A program made the translations under genes and the position numbers. From Anisodus tanguticus (Eukaryota > Streptophyta > Magnoliopsida > Solanales > Solanaceae), in the NCBI GenBank assembly GCA_034509755.1, contig CM067542.1, positions 24,743,001 to 24,807,000 on the forward strand: a stretch of 64,000 nucleotides of DNA. The letters run 5' to 3'. Positions within the stretch are counted from its first letter, which is position 1, and every line of letters begins with the position of its first letter. Shown in pieces: positions 62,031 to 64,000 of the stretch. The notes beneath the pieces were generated by a model. That model was not told the origin of the DNA. It searched no databases and saw only the letters and a program-made list of their open reading frames with translations.

Positions 62031-63160
62031 CGATCCATAGGAAGTTTAGTTCATATTGAGGAAGGTAAGAAAATCATGATGAAGGATATTCATAGACTAG
62101 CCAGTCTAGGAGTTCGACTCATGGACTCCGAAGATGGTGTTGTTTTTTTCCAGAACAAGTCTGAATCCTCCTTAGTAACTGAGGTGAAGGAGAAACAGTT
62201 TAGTGCTCCCTACTTATTGCACCTAAAATATGTGATTCACAAGAATAAGACTACGGCTTTTGAACAAGGGGGAGATGTTGGTACTTTGAGGTACCGAGGC
62301 ACATTATGTATTCCAAATATGGATGAACTCAGAGAACGAATCATTGCAGAAGCACATAATTTTAGGTATTCTATTCACCCAGGTTCTACCAAGATGTATC
62401 ATGATCTTAAAGAAATTTATTGTTGGAACGATATGAAGAGAAATGTGGAAAACTTTATAACTAAGTGTCCAAATTATCAGCAGGTGAAAGCCGAGCATTA
62501 GAGGCCTGGTGGGTTGGAACATAATATATTCATGTTTGGAAATGAGAGATGATAAATATTGGATTTCATAATAGGTCTATGTCGCTCAGCCCAAAGACAT
62601 GATTCGATTTGGGTGATATTGGACCGACTGAGTAAACCAGCTCACATTTTGCCAGTCAAAACCATAGATTTAACAGAGGATTATGCTATGTTATATATAT
62701 GAGAAATTGTCAGATTCATGGGACCCCAGTGTATATCATTTTAGATCATGGTGCTCAGTTCACAACTCACTTTTTCAAGTCTTTTCAGAGAGGATTGGGT
62801 ACCAAGGTAAATATCATCACAACTTTTCACCCTCAGATAGATGGCCAGGCAGAACGTACTATTTAGACCCTTGAGGATATGTTGAGGGCATGTGTTCTCG
62901 ATTTTAAAGGTAATTGGGATGACCATTTGCCTCTCATTGAGTTTGCTTATAATAGTAGTTATCATGCTAGCATCTAGATAGCACCGCTCGAAGCTCTGTA
63001 TGGGTGAAGGTGTAGGTTACCAATTGGTTGGTTTTAAATTGGTGAAGGAGAGTTGTTAGGGCCATACTTGGTCCATCAGGCTATGAATAAATTCAAATTG
63101 ATTCAGGAGCATTTGAAAATAGCTCAAAGACGCTAGAAGTCCTATTCAGATGTAAGGCGT
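62030..63160 (+). pseudogene. Gypsy integrase, zinc finger altered
   Basis: The N-terminal zinc region (62310-62495) reads RERIIAEAHNFRYSIHPGST then KMYHDLKEIYCW and ITKCPNYQQVK; the second Cys of CPNC is Tyr (TGT to TAT). The core is readable with frame changes: DFIIGLCRSAQRHDSIWVIL (62560-62615), LDRLSKPAH, and beyond a frameshift YEVGTQFTT-like text. Residual stops are frequent from 62500 to 63160. Confidence 0.8.
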
Positions 63161-63166
63161 AGAGAC

Positions 63167-63625
63167 TTGGAGTTTCAAGTTGATGATTGGGTATTTATGA
63201 AAGTTTCACCCATGAGAGGTGCCATGAGGTTTGGAAAGAAAGGGAAGCTCAGTCCCAAATATATCGGATCTTACAGTATTTTGAGGAGAGTAGGCCAAGT
63301 GTCTTATGAACTTGAATTTCCACAAGACTTAGTGCATCCAGTGTTTCATGTGTCCATATTGAGAATGTGTGTTGGAGACCCATCGTTGGTTGTTCCTACC
63401 GACTCTATTTCAGTTAGGGATGGTTTGACCTATGAGGAGATTACCGTAGCTATTTTGCATTGTCAGATTCAAAAGTTGAGAACTAAGGAAGTTGCCTCAA
63501 TGAAAGTGTTGTGGAGAAGTCAGAATGTTGAGAAGGCTACATGGGAAGCCAAAGAAGACATGAAGTCCAGATATCTTCATTTATTCGAGGAGCAAGCAGA
63601 AAACGAACAAGGTAAATACCCTTAG
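63167..63625 (+). pseudogene. Gypsy integrase C-terminal and chromodomain-like tail
   Basis: A 152-codon open frame. It starts EFQVDDWVFMKVSPMRGAMR then FGKKGKLSPKYIGSY, the conserved C-terminal integrase segment, continues VSYELEFPQDLVHPVFHVSI and SVRDGLTYEEITVAILHCQI, and ends with the chromodomain-like KVLWRSQNVEKATWEAKEDM. The stop is at 63623-63625. The region is uninterrupted, unlike the core. Confidence 0.85.
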
Positions 63626-63829
63626 TATTTATTTCATGTCCCTTGCGAATCCATGTCTCATGTTTCACGTTAATGTATTCAGTACTCATGTCCCATGTTC
63701 ATGTTTTCATGTCACCCAGTCTCATATTACTTGTCATGTTTCTTCACGTTCATGTACTCATGCTATGTCTAGTTTCATTTCTAACCATGACCCATCATTC
63801 GAGGACGAATGATCGCAAGGAGGAGATAT

Positions 63830-64000
63830 TGTAACACCTCATACCTTTAAACTAAGCCTTGTTCATAATCCACGAGTGTAGAAAACCAAAACAAGGAGTT
63901 TTTGTTAAAAACCAGGTTCAGTTCTGCAAACAGAATTTGAAGGAAGATTATACGGACCGTAAAATATTTTATAGCCGTCAAATAAACCGTCAATTTCACT
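63830..64000 (+). mobile_element. 3' LTR start of the terminal gypsy element (cut by window)
   Basis: Starts TGTAACACCTCATACC after a purine-rich GCAAGGAGGAGATAT tract. The 171 visible bases align with 61313-61484, with TATACGGACCGTAAAATATT here versus TGTACGAACCATAAAATATT there. The remaining LTR is beyond the window. Confidence 0.75.

Larger units (their letters stand above)
61313..64000 (+). mobile_element. Plus-strand gypsy element with LTR-to-RNase H deletion, runs off the window
   Basis: A 5' LTR part (61313 to about 61645) matches the start of the 3' LTR (63830 to window end), both with the CACCTCATACC...AAACTAAGC head. LTR text passes directly into pol at about 61640-61650, where RNase H begins without protease or reverse transcriptase. 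Integrase, a chromodomain-like tail, a CATTCGAGGACGAATG tail and a polypurine tract (GCAAGGAGGAGATAT) precede the 3' LTR at 63830. Confidence 0.8.

Overview
This is a window of plant nuclear DNA. It has one spliced, intact host gene with a chloroplast-type N-terminus, and almost everything else is transposable-element wreckage: Ty3/gypsy, Ty1/copia, L1-type and RTE-type LINEs, a pogo-like DNA transposon and small non-autonomous repeats. The gypsy LTR families, with repeated CGACAAGGCC motifs, and the RTE 3' end carrying a (TTG)n tail suggest an asterid eudicot, probably Solanaceae. That placement is inference from family resemblance, not from a search. No rRNA, tRNA or CRISPR locus was seen; the tRNA-like strings are primer-binding sites.

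Layout. 1-35.8 kb is a thicket of minus-strand gypsy elements. An LTR with its primer-binding site lies at 835-2994. A gypsy copy with a GATAT target duplication occupies 3740-10990 and sits inside an older gypsy whose gag and integrase remain at 10991-13405. LTR fragments, an L1 ORF1 scrap and a MITE-like inverted repeat fill 13.4-18.2 kb. From 18.4 to 33.7 kb runs one gypsy element split by a nested LTR element at about 20.6-28.1 kb; a third, truncated LTR follows at 34.8-35.8 kb. 35.8-37.2 kb holds G-rich and non-autonomous repeats.

37.69-45.00 kb is the host gene on the minus strand: five exons, 1080 coding bases, 359 codons, with all splice phases consistent. It encodes a predicted plastid-targeted membrane protein of unrecognised function with about five membrane segments. 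Its 4.6-kb first intron carries two LINE fragments in opposite orientation. A broken pogo-like transposon (about 45.2-47.6 kb) lies only about 0.2 kb upstream of the start codon.

49.48-57.74 kb is a full-length Ty1/copia element with both LTRs, PBS, PPT and an AAATA target duplication; its gag-pol is broken by a few stops, a frameshift and a deletion. 57.95-64.0 kb holds two plus-strand gypsy remnants, the second running off the window end.

The most notable pattern is that eight gypsy-type LTRs, otherwise too diverged to look like one family, keep the same order of short conserved blocks: a hairpin-like GGCC...GGCC motif, a GGTCGGGACAGGGCC block, a GC-rich stem-loop, a variable hairpin cassette and an ACGT-containing block. 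No defence, metabolic or other new gene system is apparent.
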